A stretch of DNA of 64,000 nucleotides from Isoetes taiwanensis (GCA_021234155.1 JAJEKV010000033.1:6624635-6688634), one strand, 5' to 3'. Shown: positions 11,640 through 24,894, counted from the stretch's first letter. Notes: a model not told the origin generated them from the letters alone. A program made the numbers and translations.

Positions 11640-12246
11640 AACTGGCCTGTCTCAGATGCGGCAAGGCCGAAATGGCATGCTAATGTAAGATCTACCATAA
11701 GGCCGACCCTCATGTATGCTTTTAAATCTGTGTTTGTCCCTGTACCTAATACCGTCAGGCCAAATTTGTGCATGTTTTTTTTTACTCCAGTTCTTCATGC
11801 TAGAATCTGTAACTGCCTGGTCGCTTTTTCTTGTTGGTTGGGTCTATCACTTGCTTTTCCATCCATGGATGGACGGATCCCTAATCCATCTGGAACCCTA
11901 AGATTTATTACTGATATAATTTTTTTTATCTAATGTATACCTGGTCTTTTTGTAGTGGTCTTTTTTCCATGTTCCCATAAATAGCCACGTTCCTGTTAAA
12001 ATAGAATATATGCTACTTTTCATTGCTAATTTGTTAATACATCAATTCTGCCAATACTCAATCATTCTTCTAAGCTTAATATACCTAATGCAATTTCTGA
12101 TAAAAAAAAAACCCTACCTCCTTCCGTAGTGGAGGTGGCCTTTATTGTCATATGACTGTTACAACAAGGGGAGCAGGGCCTTGTTGTAACACATAGGCCC
12201 TGCCCTCCCTATTTTTCGTATGAAAAACTCAAATCATCTGCATTTA
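11640..12246. other. 3' flank of the RT gene with a perfect hairpin
   Basis: AT-rich and non-coding. At about 12159-12191, GTTACAACAAGG and CCTTGTTGTAAC form a perfect 12-bp stem around a 9-base loop. It lies about 60 bp beyond the minus-strand stop codon at 12247. Its role, for example RNA processing or an element terminus, is unknown. Confidence 0.5.
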
Positions 12247-12688
12247 TTAGACTGCTTGTAGAATGTCCTTTAGTGTTTCCACCATCTCTTTTATATTGTA
12301 GATAAGTCCAGGGAACTTATCATTCTGGAGCGTGTGTAGTACTAATCTGATAAGCCTGTTTCTGTTAAAGCCATTATTCTGGAATGCCATTATAAGTCCT
12401 GCTATATCTGCTGCAGCAGTAGTGTGACTTGAATGCGCATATACATAGGGTAGTATTTGTGAGATAATGACTTTCATAGCCTGCCTGTATGGTCTGCAGC
12501 TATCTGCTTTGATGAATTTATTAACGTGAAAAGGTAACTTGTCTCTTTTGTCATATCTAGTCATCATGAATATGCCTCTGTCTGGGTCGGTGACTTGAAT
12601 GGTAACATTCATATAATTAATTCTATACCCCATGGAGTCAGCTTTACCTTGGTCTCCTTTTTGGTATGTGGTCTCTATGTAATTTCCT
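12247..12688 (-). pseudogene. reverse transcriptase gene, 3' part (severed by CACTA)
   Basis: This is the C-terminal part of an RT-like protein whose N-terminal part is at 44513-45865. It reads TRYDKRDKLPFHVNKF, then KADSCRPYRQAMKVIISQIL and NGFNRNRLIRLVL, and stops at TAG/TAA near 12247. This layout follows the palm in an uncharacterised eukaryotic RT family of plants, algae and protists. I cannot place it firmly among Penelope-like elements. Joining position 44513 to 12688 with one CCT removed keeps the frame open. The expected F/YxDD block between motif A and this part is missing, so the copy would be catalytically dead even without the transposon. Confidence 0.7.
12686..12688. repeat. CACTA target duplication, left copy (CCT)
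   Basis: CCT directly precedes the CACTACAAGAG terminus. The same CCT follows the other terminus at 44513-44515. Three-base duplications are diagnostic of CACTA insertion. Confidence 0.92.
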
Positions 12689-12860
12689 CACTACAAGAGG
12701 ATGGGGTTATAGTGTCAAAGCTTGTGTCAAGACATTTGGATAGTGGCAGCTGTGTGACAAATGCTACGTTCTTGACACAAAGTGCTTCCCTTGTGTCAAA
12801 ATTGTGTCATGGAGTTAGTGTCAAATATTTCATCAAAGGAATAACATTTTCTTGTCAAGT
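12689..12860. repeat. CACTA left terminus with subterminal TGTCAA repeats
   Basis: After CACTACAAGAG, the motif TTGTGTCAA or its complement or close variants occurs several times (about 12713, 12727, 12773, 12792, 12822). Such subterminal repeats are transposase binding sites in CACTA elements. Confidence 0.8.
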
Positions 12861-13194
12861 TTATATTCCATTTTATGTGCATTGTTGCAACAACTTCTAA
12901 ATAGTGTTGTACCTGAGTTGTGGCAATCTTTGCTTGAGACTTGTAACAAACCATTATTCAATATTATAACGAATACTTCGATGGAATTGTGTTGAACATT
13001 CGTACATCATTATCATACAACAACATCTAATTTGAGACAATTTTAAATCGATTTTGCATTGACTCTATAAGGATAATGAGGAGTATTAATAACTACATAT
13101 ATCAAATAACTTAATATCATAGGAATAATGGCAATACTGTTAACAATACTAACCAATGCTATGTGAATGCATCAATTTGTTCACATAGATCATG
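12861..13194. other. CACTA 3' non-coding sequence
   Basis: AT-rich sequence between the terminal repeats and the stop of the DUF4216 ORF. Nothing recognised. Confidence 0.5.
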
Positions 13195-14117
13195 TTAAAT
13201 GTCGTCTATCTCATCATCATCGAGATACAAATGTAAAGCCACACCTGTAATTGCTTTTGAATGATCATTTGCATGTTCTGTAGCCTCTTCATCTTCAATG
13301 TAATCCTCATTATATCCATGAATGTCGACTGGCGAATCGAATGGAGATCGGAGCACATAATTTGCTTCCTTATCAATCCCATATCTCTCTGGAACTGTCA
13401 ATGGTGATTTTAGAGGAACCTGTACGTCATTATTATACTCAAAGGGCAAACCACCATGAAAATAACCATCTCCTTTATACACAGCTTGCCCTTCACTATC
13501 GATATCATCTTCCACATGCAAGGATCTTTCTGCAACTTCAACTTCACTTTCTTCTAATCTAACATCATATTCTGCATCATGCAATAATGGCTCGTCATCA
13601 CCATCACCATCACCATCACCATCACCATCACCATCACCATCACCATCACCATCCCCATCACCTTCTATATTATTTTCAGTTACAGATAAATCAATCACAC
13701 GTCGGTTCCTTGGTTGACAATGTACAACAATCCACCACTTTGTGTCATTAGGATTTTCATGAATAAATATCTGCTCAACTTGACTTAGAAAGACAAATGG
13801 TTCTTTCATCTCAGGCAATACCTTTGAGGAATCTACTTCTGGAAATCCTGATGGATGACTCCTAAGTGTCCTGCCACGGCCTCTGTATATAACTTTGAAC
13901 CAGCGTGCCTTCAAGATATTCACATGGAAGCTACGATAGTCCAATTCAATGATATATCCGTTATGGTTCCAACATAGTCAAGATTACTTTCCAGAAGGTT
14001 GCGATCCCTGTTGCTAGATTGGCTTTTCTGTTCAAATTGTGCAGTAATGCCAGAATCAAATGTAACCCTATGTTTGTCAACACTGCTAATGCGGAAGTGG
14101 TGTCCATATGCCCACAT
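13195..14117 (-). pseudogene. CACTA transposase C-terminal part, DUF4216 domain, frameshifted
   Basis: Two minus-strand frames together give a DUF4216 domain. The upstream one (14117-13950) reads DKHRVTFDSGITAQF and LDYVGTITDI. The downstream one (13944-13195) reads VNILKARWFKV, PFVFLSQVEQIF and WWIVVHCQPRNRR. They are joined at about 13940-13960, where a frameshift or small indel separates them. DUF4216 normally closes TNP2-type CACTA transposases. After it comes an acidic tail with a Gly-Asp run. In an intact gene this exon should lie near DUF4218. Here it is separated from the DUF4218 exons by about 10.8 kb and by an inversion. Confidence 0.85.
13595..13655 (-). repeat. hexanucleotide repeat encoding (Gly-Asp)n
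   Basis: About ten copies of ATCACC on plus (GGTGAT on minus) lie in frame within the DUF4216 ORF and encode alternating Gly-Asp. The tract keeps the frame open because its unit is 6 bp. Confidence 0.9.
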
Positions 14118-14139
14118 TGAAGTATAAAAGCGAGCCTAA

Positions 14140-14330
14140 TATAAAAAGGTGATGCGCACGGAGGGTTGCCCTCCGTGACCCGAGAGTGAAATGGCTTAAA
14201 TCACACTTTAAAGTCATGTTTTCGAGCATATACTGACATATACTTGGAATATGCCACAAACCCACATGGATGAGGGTAAATATAATATAGCTGGCATAGG
14301 ATCTGTAAGACCACAAGGAAAGCTATACCT
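14140..14330 (-). repeat. degenerate copy of the hairpin repeat, with its own hairpin
   Basis: Around 14226-14275 the block ACATATACTTGGAATATGCC and CCCACATGGATGAGGG resembles the repeats at 18838 and 25826. At about 14156-14177, CACGGAGGG and CCCTCCGTG form a perfect 9-bp stem. It lies just upstream of the DUF4216 exon in transposase orientation. Confidence 0.6.
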
Positions 14331-17300
14331 CAAAGCCAATCAACTCTCAGTCTCCAGGATGGATGGATGGATGGAGCTAAAAAAAGGTAGCAGTTAAAAG
14401 AGCAGCCAAGCCAGTTAAAACTTTTGGCATAAGATGAAGTTTAAACTTTTTGTGGCATGCGATGTAGTTCTTGTTTTCCTGGCAGTGGAAATGGCATTAA
14501 CTATATCTAAAATTTGCCTTTGAAGTACTTGAAGCAATAATGAAATGCTTCAAGTACTTGGTAGTAGATTGTTCATCCCAGGTCAATCATACTATTGTCC
14601 GTAAATATTTGGCATCCTAGGAATTGGTGCCCTAGTGGTGCATCGCTCATCTCTCAATAACCAAAATCTTTTCCTAGTCGTTGTCATCATTGTTGTTATG
14701 GATAAGGTATGTCCGGGTTGCTTTTTGTGTATCTATGGAAGCCCGTGGTACTCTGCTAATATTTGTCTTTGGGTGTTGCTAATATTTCACAATTGCTAAT
14801 TGGGCCCATGATATTGTAATAAAAATTATACTTATTTTTCTATGATGTCGAAATGTCACACAAATCCTCTATACATCATCACATGTACATATATGCTATC
14901 GCATCTACATAGATACTATGTAGACAAAATGAATTAATCATCATCCACAAGACTAAGGGATATTGCAATCACCACAATAAGCAAGGACTTTGCGAATAAA
15001 ACAATAAGTCTCAATTCAATATGAGCCAGATCTGATCAACCTGTTTTGCATTTTTACATATGTTCACTTTGGGCTTGTTAATGATGCATTATATTTATGG
15101 GCAATGTTGATGGCAAACGTCTAATTTATTGCAAACACTAGAAAAATAAGTGGTTCCTTAATTCATGATGTCTGTATTTTTGGCATTATTACACCCACGT
15201 ACTTTTTGGCATTGTTTATATCGCAAATAATGTATCAAGAGACATAGCAAACATGTCGTCGTAATTAAGGAAGATGAATCAAGTGAATTTTGCTAAACAA
15301 AATGGCATCTTTGTTGTCGAATTACTCCAATAATCTATTGCATCCATATACTCTATAGTGTCTCTATACCCCTAGCTATCAAGATATATTTAATATTTTT
15401 CGTAAGTTCTAATGCCTGAGCATCATCTTCAATAACCTCAAATATGGTAGTAAAAGTTGTATTGATGCAATCTGTTGCAAGATGTCAAATCATTTATCAT
15501 TTCATGTATCTGAAGAGGCTATATTCAAAGCTGCAAACTTAAAAAGGAATGAATACGAACAACAGCGAGCAACACAATAATACACAGGATATAAACAGCT
15601 TGCATCACAGCCTTGAGAACTGACACCTCGATTAATGTTAGGTTGAGACGAAATAGGAATGAACAGGTCTTCCATAGCCACGGATTTCACTAGGGGTAAA
15701 AGAACAAACAGGATTTAGGAAATCAGACAATCATTTGTTGCTCCAAAATCGACCGCATAGTAAACTACGTTATGCATTTGTAATGTGCAGCCCCGGAACT
15801 TGTTCCTTCACCAAGGGAATAGCAAAATTAAAAAAAGAGCATAGCTGAACCTTAAACAATTACAAAGAAGCTGGAAGGGCAACTGCAACCTGGCTCGCTG
15901 GAAAAGTGCCCACTCGCAACACAAAATCTACTGCTTCTCAACATTGTATATCATATTTAAACTATAAATACTCCAACATTAGGACAACCTTTACGACAAA
16001 ATTAGCTCTAGTTATTATGGAATTTGTCTTGCAACTCAAATTTTGACTTCTATTATAAGAGCCATAAAGATAAGTACAATACATGTCTCCAAGTTTACAA
16101 ATGTTTCTTCTTCATTTATGAAGGGCAGTTTCATTTATGGCCCAAAAATGTTGATGTAAAGCATCTGAAATAAGATCCCTCCACAATATCTTGTCCAAAA
16201 GTTCCATAACCCTCCAGAATATTATGCATCTATTTGCCAAGAGACTGTTCCTAAGAGAAAACATCACGAGTGTTGTGTCTTTCACAAAAGAGGCAACAGG
16301 CAGAAGACAAAAACATCAAAAGCAGCCATGCAAAGGTGCGGGAATGGAAAGAAGACATTGCCTACATTGCTAAACAGCTCAAGGGCTTTAGCCACACCAT
16401 CTGGTCTATAAAGCAGATGACAAAAGTTCTTATAGAGAAGAAAGTGCAATAACAAAGCAAAGATGAAAAGAAGAAATAATCTAATGGAGCTTACTTGGCT
16501 AATCATGAATCTTCAAAGTTGTGGGCTTACTCTGTCGAAAACATGCATAGGCAAATCGTCCCTTAGTAAGGGCAAGCTAGCAACATTCAAAGATTCAAGC
16601 AAACATCTCGCGAATCGCTAGCATTGGCATACAAAAAATGCTCCTGTATTTGAGCTTCTCTAAAACGGAAAAGGGGAGTTAGTCGTAGGGGCGTAAAATA
16701 TCAACTCTGATCTTGGCGAAAAACAACTACAACGATACAAAAATAAGAAATCGCATAGATCTATTCCAATTTTGTGCACAAATTCTGAGAAAACATGCAG
16801 GAAGCTTAACAAACCTAAAATGATCGCGTAAATGATTAGCTTGAAAGAAAGAAGATTGGATTTTTGCAGTCCGGGAGTGTGTCCAGCCCATCTCGCCTTC
16901 TCTGCATGAATCTTGATAACACTGTGGCAAGTAAAATCATGGCTAACCATCTTGAAGATTTAAGCAAAATCATGGCCATGGATGGCCACAAACAACAATC
17001 CAAAATGGAAACAAAAAACAAGCACAACACATACAAACGTAAGAATAATCATGGCCAAATGCAAACCAACATGAAACAAACTGCTTTTCTTAGAACATTA
17101 GCATAGCTAACTAACAACTATGGATACATTCCATATTAAGCATCGACACCCAAGAAGATATAAAGGAACTTTTACCGTCTGGGATGTATTCTGTCAGTCG
17201 TGAAATTATTCACACCATAAACCTTTGTGATGCATTCTGACAGCTAAATATCTATTCAGTTATGATGCACAGATGTCCAGGCAAGCAGGCTATGAAATGA

Positions 17301-17430
17301 AAGAAGATTTGACCTCTTTCGACATTTTAGCAGAACCGTAGTTCAGCTGGGCAATGTAAATCTGGTGATTGAGCTGCACTAAAAAATCAAAGGATAAGGC
17401 CGAAGGTAGCAACTACGTTTAGAGCAGAAC
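14331..17430. other. CACTA interior, unassigned
   Basis: AT-rich sequence with no recognised domain over about 3.1 kb. (ATGG)n occurs near 14360. A plus-strand frame at 16270-16452 is Lys/Glu-rich (AYIAKQLKGFSHTIWSIKQM) and may be a coding remnant or chance. Nothing supports a gene call. Confidence 0.4.
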
Positions 17431-17473
17431 AATCATCAAAATCAAGAACTCGAAAATCAAGATAAAACCTTAC

Positions 17474-17700
17474 CACAAACAACATGCCAGTATTGGTGGC
17501 CTGCTTTCCCCACGCATCATAGTTTGGCAGAGTCATCAATTCCTGCAAAAAGATGATCTCCGCATATATCAAAAGCCCGACTTCCTTCAACATCGTAGCA
17601 TGAGTAAAAAAAGAAGCTTACCACAGGTGCATTTGCCAATCGGGGGTCCCATTTTTGCAAGCAAAAAAGGCAAGTAAAAATTCCTGTGTGTTTGATGGCA
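17474..17700 (-). pseudogene. two exon-like blocks of an unidentified captured gene
   Basis: On the minus strand a 69-bp block (17542-17474) is bounded by TTTTTGCAG and GTAAGG. It is open for 23 codons, including LPNYDAWGKQATNTGML. Upstream, a block ending at 17622 before GTAAGC reads KWDPRLANAPV. The splice borders suggest captured exons. They lie downstream of the BAHD fragment on the same strand and could belong to it, but I could not match them to a BAHD motif. Confidence 0.4.
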
Positions 17701-18049
17701 TGATAAATAGCGCACATAGTCCCAACTAGAGCACTGCCACTTAATTATAGCCCATGTCCTTGCTGTTCTTAAGCCTAGACAATTGTCTCGAAGTTCTAGA
17801 ATCTGTTATTCCAAATTAACATCACAGATAAACTGAGTCAATGTGTCGGCAACCTATTTTGGCTTTGCATATTTATCTGCATTATCTAAAAGTGGCTACA
17901 TACCATAGATTTATCTGTCATAGTGTGCATGCGATTGCAGACCACATATAGATGGTTTCGGCTCCATTCTTAGATCTTTTTTGACCATATCGCAGTTTTA
18001 CGATTGGTGAGCATACAGTAATCAATCAATCTACCTTTAAGTCTTCATC

Positions 18050-18475
18050 AAGCTTTCATCAATGGCAAAGGGCATCTTAGTTGCAAAAGGCAATCCCTTT
18101 ACATTTAGTTCTCCTACAGTGGTGTTGGCAACAGTAAAGGATGCTGCATTTCAAAAGTAATCCTCAGGTAGATCTGGCAGCCTGCCTCTGCAGTTGATCA
18201 ACATGGCAAGTGATGCGGTTATATCTGGCTGCATGCATCTTGCCTCACATATCTTCCGCCATATATGAGCAGAGACAATCTAGAATGAAGTGTAGTTGCA
18301 ACCCCCAATAGATCTTAACCTGTTTATCTCTGCTCTGTCAAAGTTGAAGCATCTTACAACCAAAGGTTCGGACGGTGCTGGCTCAGAAATGTTCAACACA
18401 TCTGATTTTAGTTTGAATCCTATGGACCATCTACCATTTGATGTGCATATGCAAACCCTAAACTGATATCTCCAC
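18050..18475 (-). pseudogene. BAHD acyltransferase fragment captured in CACTA
   Basis: BAHD enzymes transfer acyl groups from acyl-CoA to alcohols or amines in plant secondary metabolism. The minus strand reads VRCFNFDRAEINRLRS, then after one stop SAHIWRKICEARCMQPD, INCRGRLPDLPEDYF and ASFTVANTTVGEL. This matches the central part of the family: S-A-H-x-W-R, the D-x-R-x-R-L region and Y-F-G-N. The HxxxD and DFGWG motifs are not visible. In-frame stops (after NYTSF and after EDYF) and an N/C-terminal lack make it a pseudogene. Shikimate hydroxycinnamoyltransferase is a plausible source, but the subfamily is uncertain. Confidence 0.72.
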
Positions 18476-18539
18476 ATGCAAATCTGGTAATCTGCTCCAT
18501 AGATTATAGACTTTAGGGTTCATAGACAGATAAAACATA

Positions 18540-18837
18540 TCAAGAAAGCGAAAGAATCCATACCTGGATGAATAAAAGGGAGCTTTCCGGCGTCCATAGC
18601 TGGGTAGCATTATAGTCACATGTTTGGATGAGCTGAGCGGTAAAGAAAGAAGGGCAAAAATCTCCCAAATCGTCAAGAGTTGCATAGCTGAGATTAAGGG
18701 AGATGAGATTATGCCCTAGAGGGTATAAGGAAGGGATAAACATGTGCTCAACTCGCCAGAACCCTGACGGAAGGCGCGGAAGGGAGGGCAGAATCCGAGG
18801 TGCAAAAGCCATAGCCAAGTCCGGCGGATAGCGTTTG
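18540..18837 (-). other. open stretch between hairpin repeat and BAHD fragment
   Basis: A minus-strand frame of about 120 codons starts inside the 160-bp repeat (MLMTAKNWLLPV) and runs toward the BAHD fragment. No family is recognised. It may hold captured exon sequence. Confidence 0.35.
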
Positions 18838-18996
18838 TGTAGCAGGCTGATAATGGGGCTGGATGACCGACCATTTACAGGCAGCAGCCAGTTTTTAGCA
18901 GTCATCAGCATATGCTAGGTATATGCCAGCATATACTTGAATATGCCCACATACCCACATAAACGAGGGTTTGCCCCCCTAGGGGCAACCCAAAAA
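18838..18996 (-). repeat. 160-bp hairpin-tipped repeat, copy next to BAHD fragment
   Basis: Reading on minus, it begins GGTTGCCCCTAGGGGGGCAA, a hairpin (GGTTGCCCC / GGGGCAAACC). It continues with CCCTCGTTTATGTGGGT, GTATATGCTGGCATATACC and ACTGCTAAAAACTGG. It is the near-identical inverted partner of 25826-25985. Its body contains several CATATGC/GCATATG elements. Confidence 0.8.
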
Positions 18997-19265
18997 TTTA
19001 TAAACAAAGCGCGAAAGTGGGTTGTTCCCTCAACCTGGCGTCTTGAATTTGGTATATTTTTTTGCTAAAATGCGTAGTAATAGGTATCCCTAATAGTGTA
19101 GCGTATTTGGTGTATACTGAAGCAAACTTACAATTATATATTTGTAGAAGCAAATAAACAAATATTCTTAATGTTACTTAATTGCTTTCAAACATGTTTG
19201 TTGTTGCTATCAAGCGCTAACACTTTGTTATCCCTTATATATAGTTGATCAAGACCTTTCACGTA

Positions 19266-19270
19266 GAAAC
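19266..19270. repeat. copia target duplication, left copy (GAAAC)
   Basis: GAAAC precedes TGTTGGGATTT. The second copy is read on the minus strand beyond the other LTR at 28422-28426 (plus reads GTTTC). The match exists only if the two halves are put in the same orientation. Confidence 0.85.
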
Positions 19271-19866
19271 TGTTGGGATTTAACAAGTTGTTCATCATAT
19301 ATTTCTAGGTGAAGTTTATCATACTACCATGGGAACCAGCATACTAACTAGGTCAAAGATAAACTTCTCGATGGCCTAGCTACTTGTGTAAATATAAAAC
19401 TTGAAACCATGGAACCATGGTATAATATTGTTACTAAATTTATTGAGACGGTTAAGGCTACCGAAATGGAGCCAAAACCATTTAAAATGTTCCAGCTCAT
19501 GATCGGTAGATTCGGGAGCCTAAACCGACGATCCGATCACTGTACATATTGAGAAACTTGGAACAAATATATAGAAGATAAATTACAGGCAATTCCGGCA
19601 AGGCTTGAGTCATGGATTGAATTAAAAGATCGAACCATTATCGAATGATTTCCAGTCAATACGTCTACAGTGTTTGAGTCAATGCACGAATGAACAGTAA
19701 CTCTCTATTATAGTTCCTATGGTTTATTCATTGAATTATTCTATAGGTTCAAAGGTTATGCTGACTTGTGTATCCATTGCTTAAAGTTTGATTCTAGAAG
19801 AAGGTGTTTTGTTTGATCAAAGGTGTAGAGATCATTATACAAGAAAAATTGTTCTTAAATTTATCA
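19271..19866 (+). repeat. copia 5' LTR, 596 bp
   Basis: Begins TGTTGGGATTTAAC and ends TTTATCA, immediately before a primer binding site. It is nearly identical to the reverse complement of 28427-29022. By eye I saw about four single-base differences. Confidence 0.9.
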
Positions 19867-19868
19867 TT

Positions 19869-19880
19869 TGGTATCAGAGC
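19869..19880 (+). promoter_or_regulatory. copia primer binding site (tRNA-Met initiator)
   Basis: TGGTATCAGAGC is complementary to the 3' end of plant initiator tRNA-Met. It starts two bases after the LTR end. Confidence 0.9.
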
Positions 19881-19909
19881 TTGGTGTGCTTGATTATTCT
19901 TTGAACAAG

Positions 19910-21562
19910 ATGTCAAGCAGATTTGGTGCTAGTCTTTTGAGCAGTGTGGATATATTCAAAGGAGGAGCAGGCTTCCAGGTATGGAAAGATGCAATTAAAC
20001 ACATCCTTGAAGTAGAGGAGCTATGGGATCTTGTTGATCCAAAAGGTGTGGACTTGAGCAGTCCAGTTAACACCATTCAGAGGTCTGTGTCAGAAGGTTC
20101 AGTAAATGCAAATGCTACTAATGCAACTAATGCAGGTGAGACAAGTGCAAGGGAAACAATGGTCAGCCAAGGAGTAATGGCAGGAAGGTCATTGTATGCA
20201 CGCATTAAGGAGGCTCAAGGAATCATCTCTTGCAAGGTAAGCTCTACCATTAGGCTTAAATTGAGAGATAAAAGTCCTAGGCAGATGTGGAAGTTTCTAC
20301 TTGAGAACTATGAGGAGAAGACCTCTTCACAGATTGAATTATTGGAAAATGAACTAAGAAGCTTAAAGCTTCAAGTAGAAGGGGATGTATCAGAATACTT
20401 TAACCAGTTTGATAACATTATTGCTGACATGTCAGCAGCAGCAGTAAATGTGTCAGAAAGGAGTCAAGTCTTACAAATTTCTAGAGCCATTGACAATGAA
20501 CAACTAGGATTATTCATAAGGAATATGTGTAAAACACGAGAAGAAGCTGAAAAAGTGTTGAGAACAGAATTTGAGCAAAAGAAATTAAAGGAAGGAGAGG
20601 ATACTGCTGAAATACTTCTCACTGGTGCAAAGAAGCAGATTACATGTTATTATTGTCATGAGAATGGTCATTTTAAAAGCCAATGCCCTAAACTAAAAAA
20701 GGAATTTAGCTGTTATAACTGTGGAGGTAAGGGGCACATGGCTGCCAAATGCTCATCTCCCAAAGATTACAGTCAAGGGAGAGGAAGGGGAAAAACTCCT
20801 AGGGGAGGAAGAGGTGTTGGAAGAAAAGATGGTAGCAGACCTGCAGGTGTTCATATCACCAAGGCAACTGAAGAAGCAAACAAAGAGGAGTCCCAAGATG
20901 AGAATGAGGTAAATAACTTGTTGGTAGCACAAAATGCAAATTCTGAAACTAATAAAAGGCATGATGTTGTTGTAGTTGATAGTGGAGCTGAGAGATCAGT
21001 AGTTCAAACTACTGATCTACTCCAAACTATTGATGCTACTCGAAAGAGCAAAATTCAAGTTGGAAATGGAGAAGTGCAACTTGCTGAAGGATCTGGATTA
21101 TTGCAGCTGATAGATTTAGATGGAAATGTTGTTGACATAGAAAATGTTTTGTGTGTGCCTACTTTGATCAAAAACTTGATCTCAGTTAGTCAACTAGTTG
21201 ACTTGGGATACAAGATAAACTTTGATTCCAAAGGATGTAGTATTTATCTTGATAATATATTGAAGTTTTATGCCAAAAGGTTCGGTAATCTATTTCAAAT
21301 GGAGGGAGCAATTAAAAGTAGCATAAATTGCATTATTAATTCTGATACAGAGTTATGGCATAACAGGTTAGCTCACACTCATTGCAACAATATTAAATAC
21401 TTGGCAAAAAAGGGATGGATTTCTTGCAGAGATGACAAGTCAGACAAACTTATGTGTGAAGGATGCATGCTTGGTAAAATAAACAGGCTGCCATTCAAGA
21501 AGTCAGCAAATAGAGCTAAACATGTACTAGAATTAGTACATACAGACTTTGTGGACCTCTGA
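19910..21562 (+). pseudogene. gag: copia gag-protease and pre-integrase, separated from pol
   Basis: The ATG at 19910 (MSSRFGASLL) is preferred over the in-frame TTG that overlaps the primer site. The order is a Gag helical region (UBN2-type), two CCHC knuckles (CYYCHENGHFKSQCP and CYNCGGKGHMAAKC, about 20650-20755), the protease active site VVVVDSGAERSVV (about 20968) and the gag-pre-integrase zinc region (LWHNRLAHTH through CEGCMLGK, about 21350-21480). It ends at VHTDFVDL plus stop at the LINE-1 junction. In an intact element the frame would run on into integrase. That continuation is found at 31690 on the minus strand. Confidence 0.9.
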
Positions 21563-21565
21563 ACA

Positions 21566-23060
21566 TAAGGAAGGAAGGAAGGAAGGTACTTTTATCGTCC
21601 ACGGAGACCAATCGGTCTATGGGACCCAATACAAAAACGCAGCAAGCGGATTACTGCCCGGATTAAAAAACCCCCGCCCCGAAGGGTTTTCGAGGGAAAA
21701 ACCGTGGCAGCAATCAGCCTGCTGACAAACTAATATACAAAATGTAGAAACACCCAAATATATACAGTCATGCACCGCACCCGCAGTGCCTAATCAGCGA
21801 GCAGCCAGGCGGGGGCAAAGGTGACCTCGCAGGTCCAGTACCTCCTGAATGTACGACCCCAGGGCACGTACTGACGGTGTGTTCATCAGCAAATCTAAGG
21901 GCAAGTCCGGCCGTACTAAGGGAGCGTATCTGGCCCGGATGTGACTGAACGCTGGGCAACTCTGGAAAGTGTGAGGCTCATCCTCAATGGCACCCGTTTG
22001 ACAAGACCGACAGAGTCCGGCCCCGGGGCTCCCCAATCCACCGCCTGTCTCGATCGCGAAGATGGTGGGCACTGTATGCTTAATGGAGGCAATGAGTCTC
22101 CGCGGCTTTTCGTGGGCAGCTGGGAACGCAGGTAGAGCTGTGGGCCCCGGGCTAACACGGGGTTGATGTGCTCCTTGTAATGGGCCGTTTTGACCTGCTC
22201 TAGAGCGCCGGGGTCCCAGAGCTTGCCAAGGAAACAAGCGTCTAGCATTAGGGATTTTTTGAGATCATAAAAGGGCCTTCTAAGAATTGCTGACTAAGCT
22301 ATATGAACTACCAATCAGAAAACAGAACTGGTAATCCAGTCAGCAAAACAGTTATAACTAACTCACTGGATCACATTTTCTAGCATAAGTGTTGATAGAA
22401 AAGTCTAAATGAGCTCTTGTTTGGTGCAATAGATAGATCTCATTGAGTTCTTTCCAACCTTGGGTGGTTTGCATATCTTTTAGCCCAGTAGGATAGTAAA
22501 AAATGGTAAAAAACCATATTTTTTGGAGCTTTGACAATCATAAGTGGTTAAAATATGTGCAAAGCACCTAAGGTTGGAAAGATCTCAATGAGATCTATCT
22601 ATTGCACTAAACGAGAGCTCATTTGGACTTTTCTATCAACAGTTATGCTAGAAAATGTGATCCAGTAAGTTAGTTATAACAGCTTTGCTGACTGGACCCA
22701 TCAGGCTCTGATTTCTGATTGGTAGTTCATTTATCTTCATTTGGCTTAGTTGGCATATTTTGAAGGCCCTTTTTTAATCTCAAAAAAACCCTAATGGGTA
22801 CTCCCGCAGGCTGTCACGATCAGCCGCTGTGTCCACCTGCACGCATCTGTGCTCCTGCACGTTCCATCTGGCGAACCACTGATCTCTCTTACCCCTCCAA
22901 CAGGCCCTAAGCCGCTGCGGACTCATTGCCACAGTGTAAGCCAGGTGCGGGAGCCGAGCATCACCCATAGTAACCACTTTCAATAGACGATGTGTCTATC
23001 AAGGGCTGCCGTCACATAGACCTGGTGGTCTGCAGGCGCATATATTTATAAACATTTCAT
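21566..23060 (-). mobile_element. LINE-1: 3' part of an antisense non-LTR element (ORF2 C-terminus)
   Basis: The minus-strand frame, interrupted by a MITE, reads RACWRGKRDQWFARWNVQ, then (after MITE removal) LDACFLGKLWDPGALE. It ends in a Cys-His cluster, CRSCQTGAIEDEPHTFQSC, equivalent to the C-terminal zinc motif of LINE ORF2 (compare CKLCKMEVVEDEVHVLLQC in LINE-2). Its 3' end is a (CTTC)n tract at 21576-21595 abutting copia gag. It is the 3' piece of the element whose 5' piece is at 31705-34637. Confidence 0.75.
22251..22791. mobile_element. 541-bp foldback MITE with TA target duplication
   Basis: Ends are GGGATTTTTTGAGATC and its near-complement at 22775-22791. TA flanks each end (22249-22250, 22792-22793). 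Almost the whole element is self-complementary (for example AATAGATAGATCTCATTGAG with CTCAATGAGATCTATCTATT). Removing it with one TA restores the LINE-1 reading frame exactly, so its borders are firm. The TA duplication suggests Tc1/mariner-related mobilisation, though the ends are not the classical Stowaway CTCCCTCC. Confidence 0.88.
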
Positions 23061-23066
23061 TTCATT

Positions 23067-23211
<145 letters not shown>

Positions 23212-23216
23212 CTCTC

Positions 23217-24894
<1,678 letters not shown>

